Assembly (NCBI RefSeq): GCF_016899955.1
Contig: NZ_JACJJL010000002.1
Span: 1 to 64,000, forward strand
DNA: 64,000 bases
Source: Marseilla massiliensis
GTDB lineage: Bacteria > Bacteroidota > Bacteroidia > Bacteroidales > Bacteroidaceae
Reading direction: 5' to 3'
The notes under the pieces were generated by a model. It searched no databases, was not told the origin of the DNA, and saw only the letters and a list, made by a program, of their open reading frames with translations. A program made the position numbers and the translations under genes. Shown here piece after piece: positions 16,298 to 24,965 of this stretch (its first letter is position 1; the number at the start of each line of letters is the position of its first letter).

Positions 16298-16305
16298 CAA
16301 AATTA
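16298..16305 (-). promoter_or_regulatory. -7 box of the MATE operon
   Basis: TAATTTTG on the minus strand with a GTTG at about 20 bp upstream. The 5' leader would be ~110 nt. Confidence 0.5.
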
Positions 16306-16340
16306 CTCATTTTATTCTTTTCCGGCAACGGTTTGGGTGG

Positions 16341-16377
16341 AAAAAACAGGGGTAGGGCCGCGGCGGCGGCCCTACCC
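16341..16377 (-). terminator. Terminator of the flavodoxin pair
   Basis: Perfect 12-bp stem GGGTAGGGCCGC / GCGGCCCTACCC with a 4-nt loop. A T-run on the minus strand follows (plus-strand AAAAAA at 16341-16346). Confidence 0.8.
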
Positions 16378-16401
16378 GGCAAGGCCCGGCAGGCCTGTGT
16401 G

Positions 16402-16944
16402 TCAACGCCCTACGGACCTACCGGCCTCGTAGGCCTTTGCCAGCGAGGGGTGGCCGGCTATGTCGCCACGCTCGTTGACGCCGCCGGCAAACACCACGCC
16501 GGCCAGCCTTGACCGCTCGAAACATGCCACCCAGCCTTTCAGCGCCGTAACGGCGCCATCGGCCGTGGTCGGTTCGTCTTCGGCGGCAGAGGCCAGCAAA
16601 TAAACGTCACGAAACTTGTAGTCGGTGCCGTAAACCGGGTTGGAACGGTCGATCATGGTCTTCATCTGGCCGCTCACGCTGTAATAGTAAACCGGCGTGG
16701 CCCACACCACCACGTCGGCGTCGTGAATCTGCTGCCCGATGGCGTCGGCGTCGTCGCGCATCACGCAGCGGTGGGTGTCCTGGCAGGCCAGGCAGCCGCG
16801 GCAAAAGCCTATGGCCTTGCGGGCCAGGCTCACCGTCTCGACATTGTGCCCTGCCTCGGCGGCGCCGCGGGCAAACTCATCGGCCAGCGCGTCGGAGTTG
16901 CCCCCTGTGCGCGGACTGGTCTTGATAATAAGAATGTTGCTCAT
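16402..16944 (-). CDS. NADPH-dependent FMN reductase-like flavoprotein
   Basis: 180 residues from MSNILIIKTSPRTGGNSDAL, the phosphate-binding loop of flavodoxin-fold reductases. CRGCLACQDTHRC is a cysteine cluster typical of the iron-sulfur flavoprotein/NAD(P)H oxidoreductase group, and DADVVVWATPVYYYSVSGQMKTMIDR is the second family signature. It probably reduces quinones or other small acceptors with FMN. It follows a lipoprotein flavodoxin on the same strand. A methionine two codons earlier is an alternative start. Confidence 0.85.
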   Translation of the reverse strand: MSNILIIKTSPRTGGNSDALADEFARGAAEAGHNVETVSLARKAIGFCRGCLACQDTHRCVMRDDADAIGQQIHDADVVVWATPVYYYSVSGQMKTMIDRSNPVYGTDYKFRDVYLLASAAEDEPTTADGAVTALKGWVACFERSRLAGVVFAGGVNERGDIAGHPSLAKAYEAGRSVGR

Positions 16945-16976
16945 AGACAAGTGTTTGTTGGTTTCTTAATGCTTCG

Positions 16977-17576
16977 TCACTGATTGCCGCCTGCCACCAC
17001 CGCCGCGGCCCACTTGCGCGCGTCGTCGGCCCCCGAGTTGAGCAAACGGCCGTCGCCCCAGGTGATGCCTTGGCCATACAGCCGCTTCAGTTCGCCCACG
17101 CTGTTGGCTATGGTGCTGCCCCCCGAGGTGGCAAATGGCACCACGCGCTTGCCGTCGAAGTCGTAGGCCTCCATGAAGGTGTATACTATGCGCGGGCACT
17201 GGTTCCACCACACGGGATAGCCGAGGAAGACAACATCATACCGCCCGACAGCGGCGCTGCTGTCGGCCAGCGCCGGCCTCGACGCCGGGTCGGCCATCTC
17301 GACCGAGCAGCGGCTCGACTTGTCGCGCCAATCGAGGTCGGCAGCGGTGTATTCCTTTGCCGGCCGAATGCGATAGAGGGTTCCGCCGGTGGCCTCGGCC
17401 ACTGCCTTGGCCGCTGTTTCGGTAGTTCCCGTACAAGAGAAATAGGCCACAAGAACCTTGTTGCCGCCGGACGTCTGTCCGGCCGTCTGCCCGGCCGGCC
17501 GTGGGCCGCCCTGCCGTGCGGTGCACGATACGGCGAGCATCATGGCCGCCGCGATAAATCCAATTGCTTTAACCAT
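16977..17576 (-). CDS. Lipoprotein flavodoxin
   Basis: 199 residues. The signal peptide ends in a lipobox (MLAVSC, Cys18), so the protein is probably membrane-anchored on the outside of the inner membrane. The flavodoxin FMN site is VLVAYFSCTGTTETAAKAVAEATGG. GRYDVVFLGYPVWWNQCPRIVYTF is the second conserved block, and GKRVVPFATSGGSTI the third. It was probably acquired as an electron carrier partner of the downstream reductase. The TATCTTTG promoter lies ~120 bp upstream. Confidence 0.88.
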   Translation of the reverse strand: MVKAIGFIAAAMMLAVSCTARQGGPRPAGQTAGQTSGGNKVLVAYFSCTGTTETAAKAVAEATGGTLYRIRPAKEYTAADLDWRDKSSRCSVEMADPASRPALADSSAAVGRYDVVFLGYPVWWNQCPRIVYTFMEAYDFDGKRVVPFATSGGSTIANSVGELKRLYGQGITWGDGRLLNSGADDARKWAAAVVAGGNQ

Positions 17577-17698
17577 ATCCGATATGCTTTATTGTGGTGC
17601 CTGCCCGAAGGCCGGCACCGGTGTTCCACCAATCCGGCGCAAGGCTATGGGCAGCCCGCCGGGCCGCTCTGCACTGCCCGCGCTCTGTTTTCTAAATG

Positions 17699-17706
17699 CA
17701 AAGATA
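17699..17706 (-). promoter_or_regulatory. -7 box of the flavodoxin operon
   Basis: TATCTTTG on the minus strand; the leader would be ~115 nt. Confidence 0.55.
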
Positions 17707-18452
17707 CTTGTTTTCGGCTGTAAACCGAATATCGCCATTACCGAAACGCCAACCATTTTTACTGATATTCACGCTGGCCTTAGAGCACAGTCGCCACGGC
17801 CATAGGCACCTGCAGGGCGCCGGGGCCCGCAAAGCTGCAACCTCATTGCCGTGACTTTATCCCTCTGCCTCGGCCTGTGGCGCAACCCGACAAGGCGTGG
17901 AAGCCTGGAGCCAAGCGCCTGTGAAGCATTGCACTATATCACCGCAAGCCAGCCGGCGGCCTTACGGAAACAAGGAACAAAATAGTTACAACGCCGGGAT
18001 GCGGCCCACGCCATGCCATGGCGCACCGGCCATACGGCCCTAACGAGGCCGCAAAAGCGCCCGTTTGGGGCTGCAAAACGCGCCGTTTTGCCATTCAAAA
18101 CGGTCCAAACCGCAACCCTCTGACAGCCAGGCGGTTGCGCTGCCGGGCGAAATAATGAAACGATTTGACAAAAATGGCAACACAGCGGCGGTCTGCCTGA
18201 CGGCACGCCAGCGCGGCCACCCACGGCTAAAAACCGGCTCCGGGCATGGCACAGCGGGCATGGCAACCATTGCCGGGCACCGGCTGCCAAGGCCATGTTG
18301 CACGCCGGAGCCAACAAAAAATATGGTAGCTGCACCCGTTTTGCCAAACCGAACGTGGCCGGTTTGGCGCAATGATTAACCGAAACGCCCGATATAGTGT
18401 ATTTTCGACTATCATTCTCGGCAAGATACACATCTTTCCAGATATTTTTACA
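17707..18452. other. Intergenic region upstream of the susC promoter
   Basis: About 745 bp without a credible gene. It contains copy B of the dispersed repeat. Minus-strand open frames that cross 17934-18605 have irregular composition and run across the susC leader, so they are not accepted. Confidence 0.5.
18052..18123 (+). repeat. Dispersed palindromic repeat, copy B (short form)
   Basis: CCCGTTTGGGGCTGCAAAAC, then CGCCGTTTTGCCATTCAAAA and CGGTCC. Compared with copy D it lacks about 25 bp in the middle. Confidence 0.55.
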
Positions 18453-18460
18453 TACATTTG
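18453..18460 (+). promoter_or_regulatory. Candidate susC promoter -7 box
   Basis: TACATTTG. It would give a ~330-nt leader before the susC ATG. The leader contains a mini-ORF (18487-18552, MKKTSLQHRECLPEQRCNTGP). Confidence 0.45.
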
Positions 18461-18794
18461 CAGCGACCAATAAACTATAAACGACAATGAAAAAAACATC
18501 TTTGCAACACCGGGAATGCCTGCCGGAGCAACGCTGCAACACCGGGCCATGAGACTCTGAGCGCCAATGGATGGCAAAAACCGGCCCCGGCCCGCCTGTG
18601 GGCAATCAGCCGATGGACAGGCAACGGGGCAAAAAACCTAAAAAGCAACGACACACAGTAATTAACCTAAATTACAAAACAAAAGACAACTTACCTAAAA
18701 CCAAACGTCCGGGCAGACCACGCTATGCCGCCAAAGCCATAGCCGCCATGTTTGCACGGATACCAACCCACCATTTTATACCAATAACAACCAC

Positions 18795-21700
18795 ATGAAA
18801 AAGAAAAGCATCATGAGACAGCCATGGGCGCTGCTGCTGCTGACCATGGCCGCCACGGCCACCGGCACAACCCAACATGCAATGGCCGCAGGGCCGCAAC
18901 AGTCGGTGCAACGTGAGGCCTCGACCATCAAAGGCGTCGTTGTAAACGAAGAGGGTGAACCCATCATCGGGGCCACCGTGAGGGTGAAGGGCACTTCGAC
19001 AGGCGCCATCACCGACATCAACGGCAGGTTTGAACTGAAAAGGACTGCAACCGGGGCAGTGATAGAGGTGTCGTACATAGGCTACAACACTGCAAGCGTA
19101 AAGGCCACCACCGGCAACATGGCTGTCACGCTGCACTCGGCAGCGACAAAGCTCAACGACGTTGTAGTAGTGGGCTACGGCACCATGCGAAAGAAAGACC
19201 TTACGGGAAGCGTCACGCAGATAAGGCCCGAGAAGCTGGCCGATGAAAACCCCACAACCGTACAGGACATCCTGCGAGGCACCCCGGGCGTCAACGTGGG
19301 ATATAACGCCTCGGCCAAGGGTGGCGGCTCGATGCAGATACGCGGCCAACGGTCGGTGTATACCGACAACGGCCACAACGAACCGTTCATAGTGCTCGAC
19401 GGAATGCCGTTCTACGGTGAGCTGTCGGAAATCAACCCCGACGACATCGGACAGATAGACGTGCTGAAAGACGCGTCGTCGGCAGCCATATACGGAGCGA
19501 AAGCGGCCAACGGCGTCATCATCATAACCACGAAGAAGGGCAAGACAGGCAAGCCCACGATAAACGTGACGGCCAACCTGGGCATAAACACCAAAAGCAA
19601 CTACACGTTCGACGTTTACGGCCCTGACGACTACATGCGCTACCGCGAAGACTGGTATAAGGCCGGCACTTACGGCATGGGGGCCGACGGCAAGTACGGG
19701 GCTTACAAAGCCACCGACAAAAACGGCAATCTCGTGGCGCAACCGGGCTACTACGACACACCGGCCAACGCGGCCGCACGCTACGGCATAGACCGCAACA
19801 CGTGGGCCGGCTACTCTAACAACGAGGAGGGAGAAAGCGACAGGTCGATATACGCCAAGCGCCTGGGGCTGCGCGACAACGTTTTGGACAACTATCTGGC
19901 CGGACACACAACCGACTGGTACGACCACACGTTCCGCACCGGCATCAACCAAGACTACAACGCGAGCATATCGGGCGGCAGCGACCGCATGAACTACTAC
20001 CTGTCGGGCGGACTACTGAAAAACCAAGGGGTGATAAGGGGCGACGACTACCGCGCCATAAGAGTAAACATGAAGCTGCAGGACAAGGTGACCGACTGGC
20101 TGGAGATAGGGGCCAACGTAAACTTCCAAGACCGGTCTGACGAGAGCCAGCCCGTGGGGCTGGGCACCAACTACTGGGACAACAACCAGTTGCGCAACTC
20201 GCCCTACTCAAACTACCGAACCGAAGACGGGCAACTGGCCCAGTATCCCATGAACAAAGCCGACTTCGGAGGATATAACTACGACTTCGAACAGCAGTAC
20301 ATCGACCTCGAAAAGGGCTACCAGGTCATCAACACCATAGCCAACGCCAAGGTGACGCTGCCCTTCGGGATAACGTATCAGTTCAACATCGCGCCACGAT
20401 TTCAATACTTCTACAACCGATACTTCACCTCGGCCGAACGGCCCGACACCGACCCGACAGGACGGGGAGTGGACCGCGAATGGAGCAAAAACTTCGACTG
20501 GTCGCTGAACAACACCATAACATGGGACTATCAGCTCAAGCAAAAGCACCACTTCATACTGACGCTCGTGCACGAGGCAGAGGAACGCCGATACTGGAAC
20601 GACCGCATCGAGGCCCGCAACATACTGCCTACCGACGCTCTTGGATTCCACAACACGCAGAATGCCACCATGACAAACTCGAAAATAAGCACCAACGACT
20701 CGCACCAAACGGCCAACGCCCTGCTGGCCAGGCTGTTCTACAGCTACGACGAGCGGTACATGGTGACGGCATCGGTAAGGCGCGACGGCTACTGCGCCTT
20801 CGGAGCAAACAACCCCTATGCCACGTTCCCGTCGGTGGCGCTGGCATGGAACTTTGTCAACGAGAAATTCTGGAAATGGGGCAACATCATGAGCACCGGC
20901 AAACTGAGGGTGTCGTGGGGCAAAAACGGCAACAGGGCACTGGCCGACCCGTACGTGGCACTGGCCGACCTGGGCTCGGGCACGGGCGGAACAATGGGCT
21001 ACATAAAGACCGGAGGAGGCACGGTAGACGTGAAATACCTCAGCATCAACCGAATGGCCAACCCGCGGCTGAGATGGGAGAAGACCTCGGCCTTCAACGC
21101 CGGCATTGACTTCGGGTTCCTGGACAACCGCATCACCGGCTCCATAGACTGGTATCACATGGAGACGCAAGACATGATAATGAAGCAGCGGCTGCCCGAC
21201 TTCAGCGGATTCGGAGAGATAACGACCAACCTCGGGCAGGTGAACAACGACGGAATAGAGATTACCGTCAACTCGACAAACATGAAGACGAAGAACTTTG
21301 AGTGGCGGACATCTTTCGGACTGGCATGGAACAAGAATACCATCAAGCACCTGTACTATGACTATCAGGACGTGACCGATGCCAAGGGCAACGTCATCGA
21401 GAGTAAAGAAAACGACGACAAGACCAACAAGTGGTTCATAGGGAAGCCCATCGGGGCCATCTGGGACTACAAGGTGACCGGGATATGGCAGGCCGACGAA
21501 TATGAGGAGGCAAAGAAATACGGCCAAAGGCCCGGCGACCCAAAGGTGTGGAACAACCCTGACAACGACGAATACAACGCCGACGGCTCACTCAAAGCCA
21601 TCGTCTACAACGATGACGACAAGGTGTTCCAAGGACAGACCACGCCCAAGGTGCGCTGGAACATGCGCAACGAGTTCACCATAATGAAGAACATCAGCGT

Positions 21701-22106
21701 ATCGTTCAGCATGTACTCAATGCTCGGGCACAAGAGTCTGTCGGGCTGGTACCTCAACAACGACAACGGCGGCAGCATGGTAACCAAAAACTGCAACGTG
21801 TGGGTGAAGCCTTACTGGACGCCGGAAAACCCAACAAACGATTACGCACGCCTCGAATCGAGCGGCCCGACAGGAGCCACCGGCGCGCAAAAGGTGTACA
21901 ACAGGTCGTTCATCAGGTTTGACAACCTGTCGGTGGCATACACGCTACCGGCGCAATGGGTAAAAAACGCTGGAATAAACACGCTGAAGGTGTATTTCAA
22001 CATCAGGAACCTTGGCACGTGGGCTCCCGACTGGGAATACGGCGACCCGGAAACAGGAGGGCTCGCAACACGCACTTACACCTTCGGACTTAACGTCAGC
22101 ATGTAG
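18795..22106 (+). CDS. SusC/RagA-type TonB-dependent outer membrane transporter
   Basis: 1103 residues. A signal peptide is followed by a carboxypeptidase-regulatory-like domain at ~45-125 (IKGVVVNEEGEPIIGATVRV, GTSTGAITDINGRFEL). The plug starts with LNDVVVVGYGTMRKKDLTGSV and holds PFIVLDGMPF, DVLKDASSAAIYGAKAANGV. A long beta-barrel ends in YTFGLNVSM. SusC proteins import large ligands such as oligosaccharides through the outer membrane together with a SusD lid. The matching SusD starts 62 bp downstream. No glycoside hydrolase or hybrid sensor flanks the pair, so the ligand is unknown. Confidence 0.96.
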   Translation: MKKKSIMRQPWALLLLTMAATATGTTQHAMAAGPQQSVQREASTIKGVVVNEEGEPIIGATVRVKGTSTGAITDINGRFELKRTATGAVIEVSYIGYNTASVKATTGNMAVTLHSAATKLNDVVVVGYGTMRKKDLTGSVTQIRPEKLADENPTTVQDILRGTPGVNVGYNASAKGGGSMQIRGQRSVYTDNGHNEPFIVLDGMPFYGELSEINPDDIGQIDVLKDASSAAIYGAKAANGVIIITTKKGKTGKPTINVTANLGINTKSNYTFDVYGPDDYMRYREDWYKAGTYGMGADGKYGAYKATDKNGNLVAQPGYYDTPANAAARYGIDRNTWAGYSNNEEGESDRSIYAKRLGLRDNVLDNYLAGHTTDWYDHTFRTGINQDYNASISGGSDRMNYYLSGGLLKNQGVIRGDDYRAIRVNMKLQDKVTDWLEIGANVNFQDRSDESQPVGLGTNYWDNNQLRNSPYSNYRTEDGQLAQYPMNKADFGGYNYDFEQQYIDLEKGYQVINTIANAKVTLPFGITYQFNIAPRFQYFYNRYFTSAERPDTDPTGRGVDREWSKNFDWSLNNTITWDYQLKQKHHFILTLVHEAEERRYWNDRIEARNILPTDALGFHNTQNATMTNSKISTNDSHQTANALLARLFYSYDERYMVTASVRRDGYCAFGANNPYATFPSVALAWNFVNEKFWKWGNIMSTGKLRVSWGKNGNRALADPYVALADLGSGTGGTMGYIKTGGGTVDVKYLSINRMANPRLRWEKTSAFNAGIDFGFLDNRITGSIDWYHMETQDMIMKQRLPDFSGFGEITTNLGQVNNDGIEITVNSTNMKTKNFEWRTSFGLAWNKNTIKHLYYDYQDVTDAKGNVIESKENDDKTNKWFIGKPIGAIWDYKVTGIWQADEYEEAKKYGQRPGDPKVWNNPDNDEYNADGSLKAIVYNDDDKVFQGQTTPKVRWNMRNEFTIMKNISVSFSMYSMLGHKSLSGWYLNNDNGGSMVTKNCNVWVKPYWTPENPTNDYARLESSGPTGATGAQKVYNRSFIRFDNLSVAYTLPAQWVKNAGINTLKVYFNIRNLGTWAPDWEYGDPETGGLATRTYTFGLNVSM

Positions 22107-22168
22107 GAGAAGGCAAGGCAACAAGCCTCTACACAAACAACAACAATATAACCAACAAGACAACAATA

Positions 22169-24160
22169 ATGAATACTATCAGACATATTGCTAACGCGGC
22201 ATGCGGATTGGCCGCATTGATGGCTGCGGCAACATTCACCGGATGCCAAGACTTCCTCGAGCCCGACCCGCTGTCTATGTTCTCGCCGGAGAACACTTTC
22301 AACACCGAGAGCGGACTGGAGGCGACAATGGCCATGTGCGACAAGCACCTGAGAAACTATTACACGCATTACAGCAACAAAAACATCAACTTCCCGCTGA
22401 CCACGGAATACATGTTCTCCGACCTTGCACTGTACAGCAAGACCGACGCCGGCTCGGGCATCTACGACGACATCGCACACAAACTGACGCCAACCGGGGG
22501 CATGCAGGACGGCGACGCCAACAGCATCTCGTTCTTCTGGAACCAGGGATACACCGGCGTCAAGTATGCCAACACCATCATTACGTATATCGACGACGTG
22601 AAGGGACTGAGCCAGGAAAAACGAAACGAATACAAAGGCAGGGCCTATTTCCACCGTGCCATCAGGTATTACTTCCTTTGCTGGCAATGGGGCGACATAC
22701 CGCTCGTGACGAAAATAATATCCGTGCCTAAGCAAAACTACCGCTCAACCCGACGCGACGCCATACTGCGCATGTGCGCCGGCGACATGGAAAAGGCCGT
22801 GCAGTGGGTTCCCTCGCAAAAGGACATGGACTACTACGGCATGGTAAACAAAGAGGCTTGCCGCCACCTGCTGGCAAAACTGTACCTGAGCATAGGCGAA
22901 TGGAAGAAGGCCGAGGCGCAATGCGACACGCTCATCAACATGTCGGGACTGGCGCTGATGACCGAACCCTTCGGCGAAGCGTCGGCAGCCAACAGCCTCA
23001 ACCCTGAGACATGGGGCATTGAACGCAACGTGATATGGGACTTGCACAGGCCGGAAAACAAAATATCGCAGGCAAACAGGGAAACAATACTGGGCATGCC
23101 CAACTGTACTGACCAAAGCCACGTAGACTTCCTCACAATGAGGGTGCTCGGCCCGTCGTGGAACGACAGCCGGCTGAAGGCGCCCGACGGCAAGCAGGCT
23201 GTGATGAACTACTCGCGCACAAACTCCAAATACAATGAGTCGCTCGACGCACTGCGTGCTTTCGGACGCGGCATAGCCACCATACGGCCAACGCAGTTTG
23301 CGCAACACGGCATGTGGGTTGTCAACGGCGAGGAAGACACCGTCGACTACCGACACAACCATAACATAGGCAACTGGGTGAGAATGACCGACATCAAGTA
23401 TAACAACCCCGACTCGAAACACTATGGCGAGCACCTCCGGCTGTACGACGACAACGGCAAGTGCCTGACAACAGACACAATACGCAACTGGTTCGACTTC
23501 CCGCTCTACAAGATATACATCAAGGACGTGTCGGCCGAAAACAACCTTGCAGCCACGCAATTCAACGGGGCGACAAAGGGAAGCAACGCCAACTGGTATC
23601 TGTTCCGCCTGGCAGAGACTTACCTGCTGCGCGCCGAGGCAAGGCTGTACCAAGGCAACACCGACGGGGCGACAGAAGACGTGAACACCATCCGCAGGCG
23701 CGCACACTGCTCACAACTGTACAACGCCGTGAACATTGGAGACATTGCAAACGAAAGGGCGCGCGAACTCTATCTCGAAGAGTTCCGCAATGTGGAACTG
23801 ACACGCATCTCATACGACCTGGCACTAAGCAAGACACCCGACGAATGGGGCAACACCTACGACGCAAAGACATGGGACAAGCAACAGGGAACAGACGCCG
23901 ACGGCGGAAGCTACTTCTACCAACGCATCTATCACTACTCGCTCTACAACCACACCGGCAACGGCATTGTGAGCGGACCGGCGACACTCAAGTACACGAT
24001 GGACAAGAGAAACGTGTTCTGGCCGATACCAAACGACGCCATAACCGCCAACAAAAACGGGCAAATATGGCAGAACTTCGGATATGAGGGCTACGATGCC
24101 GACATACCTGAATGGGACAACTGGCAGGATGCCGTGGCCGATGAAGACGTCACCGACTGA
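22169..24160 (+). CDS. SusD/RagB-type surface lipoprotein
   Basis: 663 residues. The lipobox TFTGC places the lipid on Cys26. The N-terminal SusD part covers QDFLEPDPLSMFSPENTF and YKGRAYFHRAIRYYFLCWQWGDIPLV. The C-terminal RagB/SusD part covers WYLFRLAETYLLRAEARLYQGN, VNTIRRRAH and ERARELYLEEFRNVELTRIS. It would bind substrate at the cell surface and cap the SusC barrel. Larger than most SusD proteins (~500-600). It is last in the pair and followed by a strong bidirectional terminator. Confidence 0.95.
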   Translation: MNTIRHIANAACGLAALMAAATFTGCQDFLEPDPLSMFSPENTFNTESGLEATMAMCDKHLRNYYTHYSNKNINFPLTTEYMFSDLALYSKTDAGSGIYDDIAHKLTPTGGMQDGDANSISFFWNQGYTGVKYANTIITYIDDVKGLSQEKRNEYKGRAYFHRAIRYYFLCWQWGDIPLVTKIISVPKQNYRSTRRDAILRMCAGDMEKAVQWVPSQKDMDYYGMVNKEACRHLLAKLYLSIGEWKKAEAQCDTLINMSGLALMTEPFGEASAANSLNPETWGIERNVIWDLHRPENKISQANRETILGMPNCTDQSHVDFLTMRVLGPSWNDSRLKAPDGKQAVMNYSRTNSKYNESLDALRAFGRGIATIRPTQFAQHGMWVVNGEEDTVDYRHNHNIGNWVRMTDIKYNNPDSKHYGEHLRLYDDNGKCLTTDTIRNWFDFPLYKIYIKDVSAENNLAATQFNGATKGSNANWYLFRLAETYLLRAEARLYQGNTDGATEDVNTIRRRAHCSQLYNAVNIGDIANERARELYLEEFRNVELTRISYDLALSKTPDEWGNTYDAKTWDKQQGTDADGGSYFYQRIYHYSLYNHTGNGIVSGPATLKYTMDKRNVFWPIPNDAITANKNGQIWQNFGYEGYDADIPEWDNWQDAVADEDVTD

Positions 24161-24184
24161 CGGCTGACCGACTGAACAAAAACA

Positions 24185-24225
24185 AATCCGGGCCGAAATT
24201 GCACCATGCAATTGTGGCCCGGATT
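24185..24225. terminator. Bidirectional terminator between susD and the microprotein operon
   Basis: Perfect 10-bp stem AATCCGGGCC / GGCCCGGATT with an inner ATTGCA/TGCAAT stem. T-rich tracts follow on both strands, so it serves both convergent units. Confidence 0.85.
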
Positions 24226-24271
24226 CTTTATCATAAAACAAAACTAATTGTCTGACACAACAAGAGTGGCG

Positions 24272-24370
24272 TCAATGGTTGCCGGCGGTCTTGATTCCTA
24301 TCATTATGCCAAGCGCTACAGCCGCCAGCAACACTACCACATAGACTGCCATCATTACAAACATAATCAT
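24272..24370 (-). CDS. 32-residue single-span membrane microprotein 2
   Basis: Begins MIMFVMMAVYVVVLLAAVAL and ends IMIGIKTAGNH; the first ~26 residues are one uninterrupted hydrophobic helix, then a short basic tail. A strong Shine-Dalgarno, AAAGGAGGTC, lies 6 bases before the ATG, which is rare in Bacteroidetes and strongly suggests real translation. It follows microprotein 1 by 19 bp and precedes a terminator by ~45 bp. Too short for usual gene callers. Possible roles are a small subunit of a respiratory or transport complex, or a membrane-acting peptide; none can be read directly. Confidence 0.7.
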   Translation of the reverse strand: MIMFVMMAVYVVVLLAAVALGIMIGIKTAGNH

Positions 24371-24376
24371 CGCCTT

Positions 24377-24386
24377 GACCTCCTTT
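24377..24386 (-). promoter_or_regulatory. Strong Shine-Dalgarno of microprotein 2
   Basis: AAAGGAGGTC on the minus strand, complementary to the 3' end of 16S rRNA and 6 bases before the ATG. Confidence 0.75.
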
Positions 24387-24389
24387 CAA

Positions 24390-24488
24390 TTAGAAGTTGG
24401 CCTTGAGAAGCTCAACAGATGCCAAAAACAAACCGGCCGTAAGAACCGGCACAACTACGCACAATGCTACAATTCCAATCATTTCCAT
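24390..24488 (-). CDS. 32-residue single-span membrane microprotein 1
   Basis: Begins MEMIGIVALCVVVPVLTAGL and ends FLASVELLKANF. Residues ~4-24 form one hydrophobic span, followed by an amphipathic tail with Glu and Lys. It is the first ATG after a TACCTTTG box, with a ~43-nt A-rich leader typical of Bacteroidetes translation. Same length as microprotein 2 but not obviously homologous. Both sit under an FNR/CRP-type operator, which suggests a role tied to oxygen, redox or energy state. That link is inference. Confidence 0.68.
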   Translation of the reverse strand: MEMIGIVALCVVVPVLTAGLFLASVELLKANF

Positions 24489-24536
24489 AATCTTCTACTT
24501 ACTTTTTGTTGTTATCCTAATACTTGTTTTCTGGTG

Positions 24537-24544
24537 CAAAGGTA
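24537..24544 (-). promoter_or_regulatory. -7 box of the microprotein operon
   Basis: TACCTTTG on the minus strand. No TTTG at normal -33 spacing, which fits activator dependence. Confidence 0.6.
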
Positions 24545-24605
24545 CGCCTTCCGGCCGAAATGACGCCTAAAGCAAAGGCACTAAATGCGCCAAAAGCACA
24601 TATAT

Positions 24606-24619
24606 TTGACACAAATCAA
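24606..24619 (-). promoter_or_regulatory. FNR/CRP-type operator upstream of the microproteins
   Basis: TTGATTTGTGTCAA, centred 75.5 bp upstream of the last base of the -7 box, exactly as at ncRNA 2. GCGCACA lies 5 bp further upstream, as at ncRNA 1. Confidence 0.58.
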
Positions 24620-24925
24620 TGTTGTGTGCGCCAACAAACAGCAAAATCCTACGCCGAAACGAGCCGCCCCAATCGTGAGACATGCAAGCCGGCAATTGGC
24701 CGGACGGCCCCCTTCGGCACGAAGATGCCACATGCCGACATAAGCCAGGCATGCCTGCCAGTTGGCGAAACCGCGTGGTTTGAGCCACCGGCAAGCATGA
24801 CACAGCCCGCAATCCGGGCCGTCGCAGCAATCGCCCACACGGCCGCATAATCACCACAAAGCCACAAACAACACCGACAAACGCAAATTATGCCCTGCCA
24901 GGGACAAGAAAACTAACCGAATTAT
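24620..24925. other. Intergenic spacer between the FNR-type site and the flippase promoter
   Basis: About 300 bp with no gene or structured element that I can support. Confidence 0.5.
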
Positions 24926-24956
24926 TTTGCGTTACGCACGAAATAATGTATATTTG
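24926..24956 (+). promoter_or_regulatory. Promoter of the flippase-like gene
   Basis: TTTG (24926-24929), 19 bp, then TATATTTG (24949-24956): a textbook Bacteroidetes promoter. The ATG follows only 9 bases later. Confidence 0.75.
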
Positions 24957-24965
24957 CATATTGAT

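Noticed and set aside
18487..18552. 21-codon mini-ORF in the susC leader as a regulatory leader peptide
   Set aside because: It begins MKK, but otherwise has no distinctive residues, ribosome binding site or linked hairpin; noted only in the promoter entry.
17934..18605. 223-codon minus-strand frame upstream of susC
   Set aside because: It covers the susC leader, its promoter box and repeat copy B and has no protein-like pattern.
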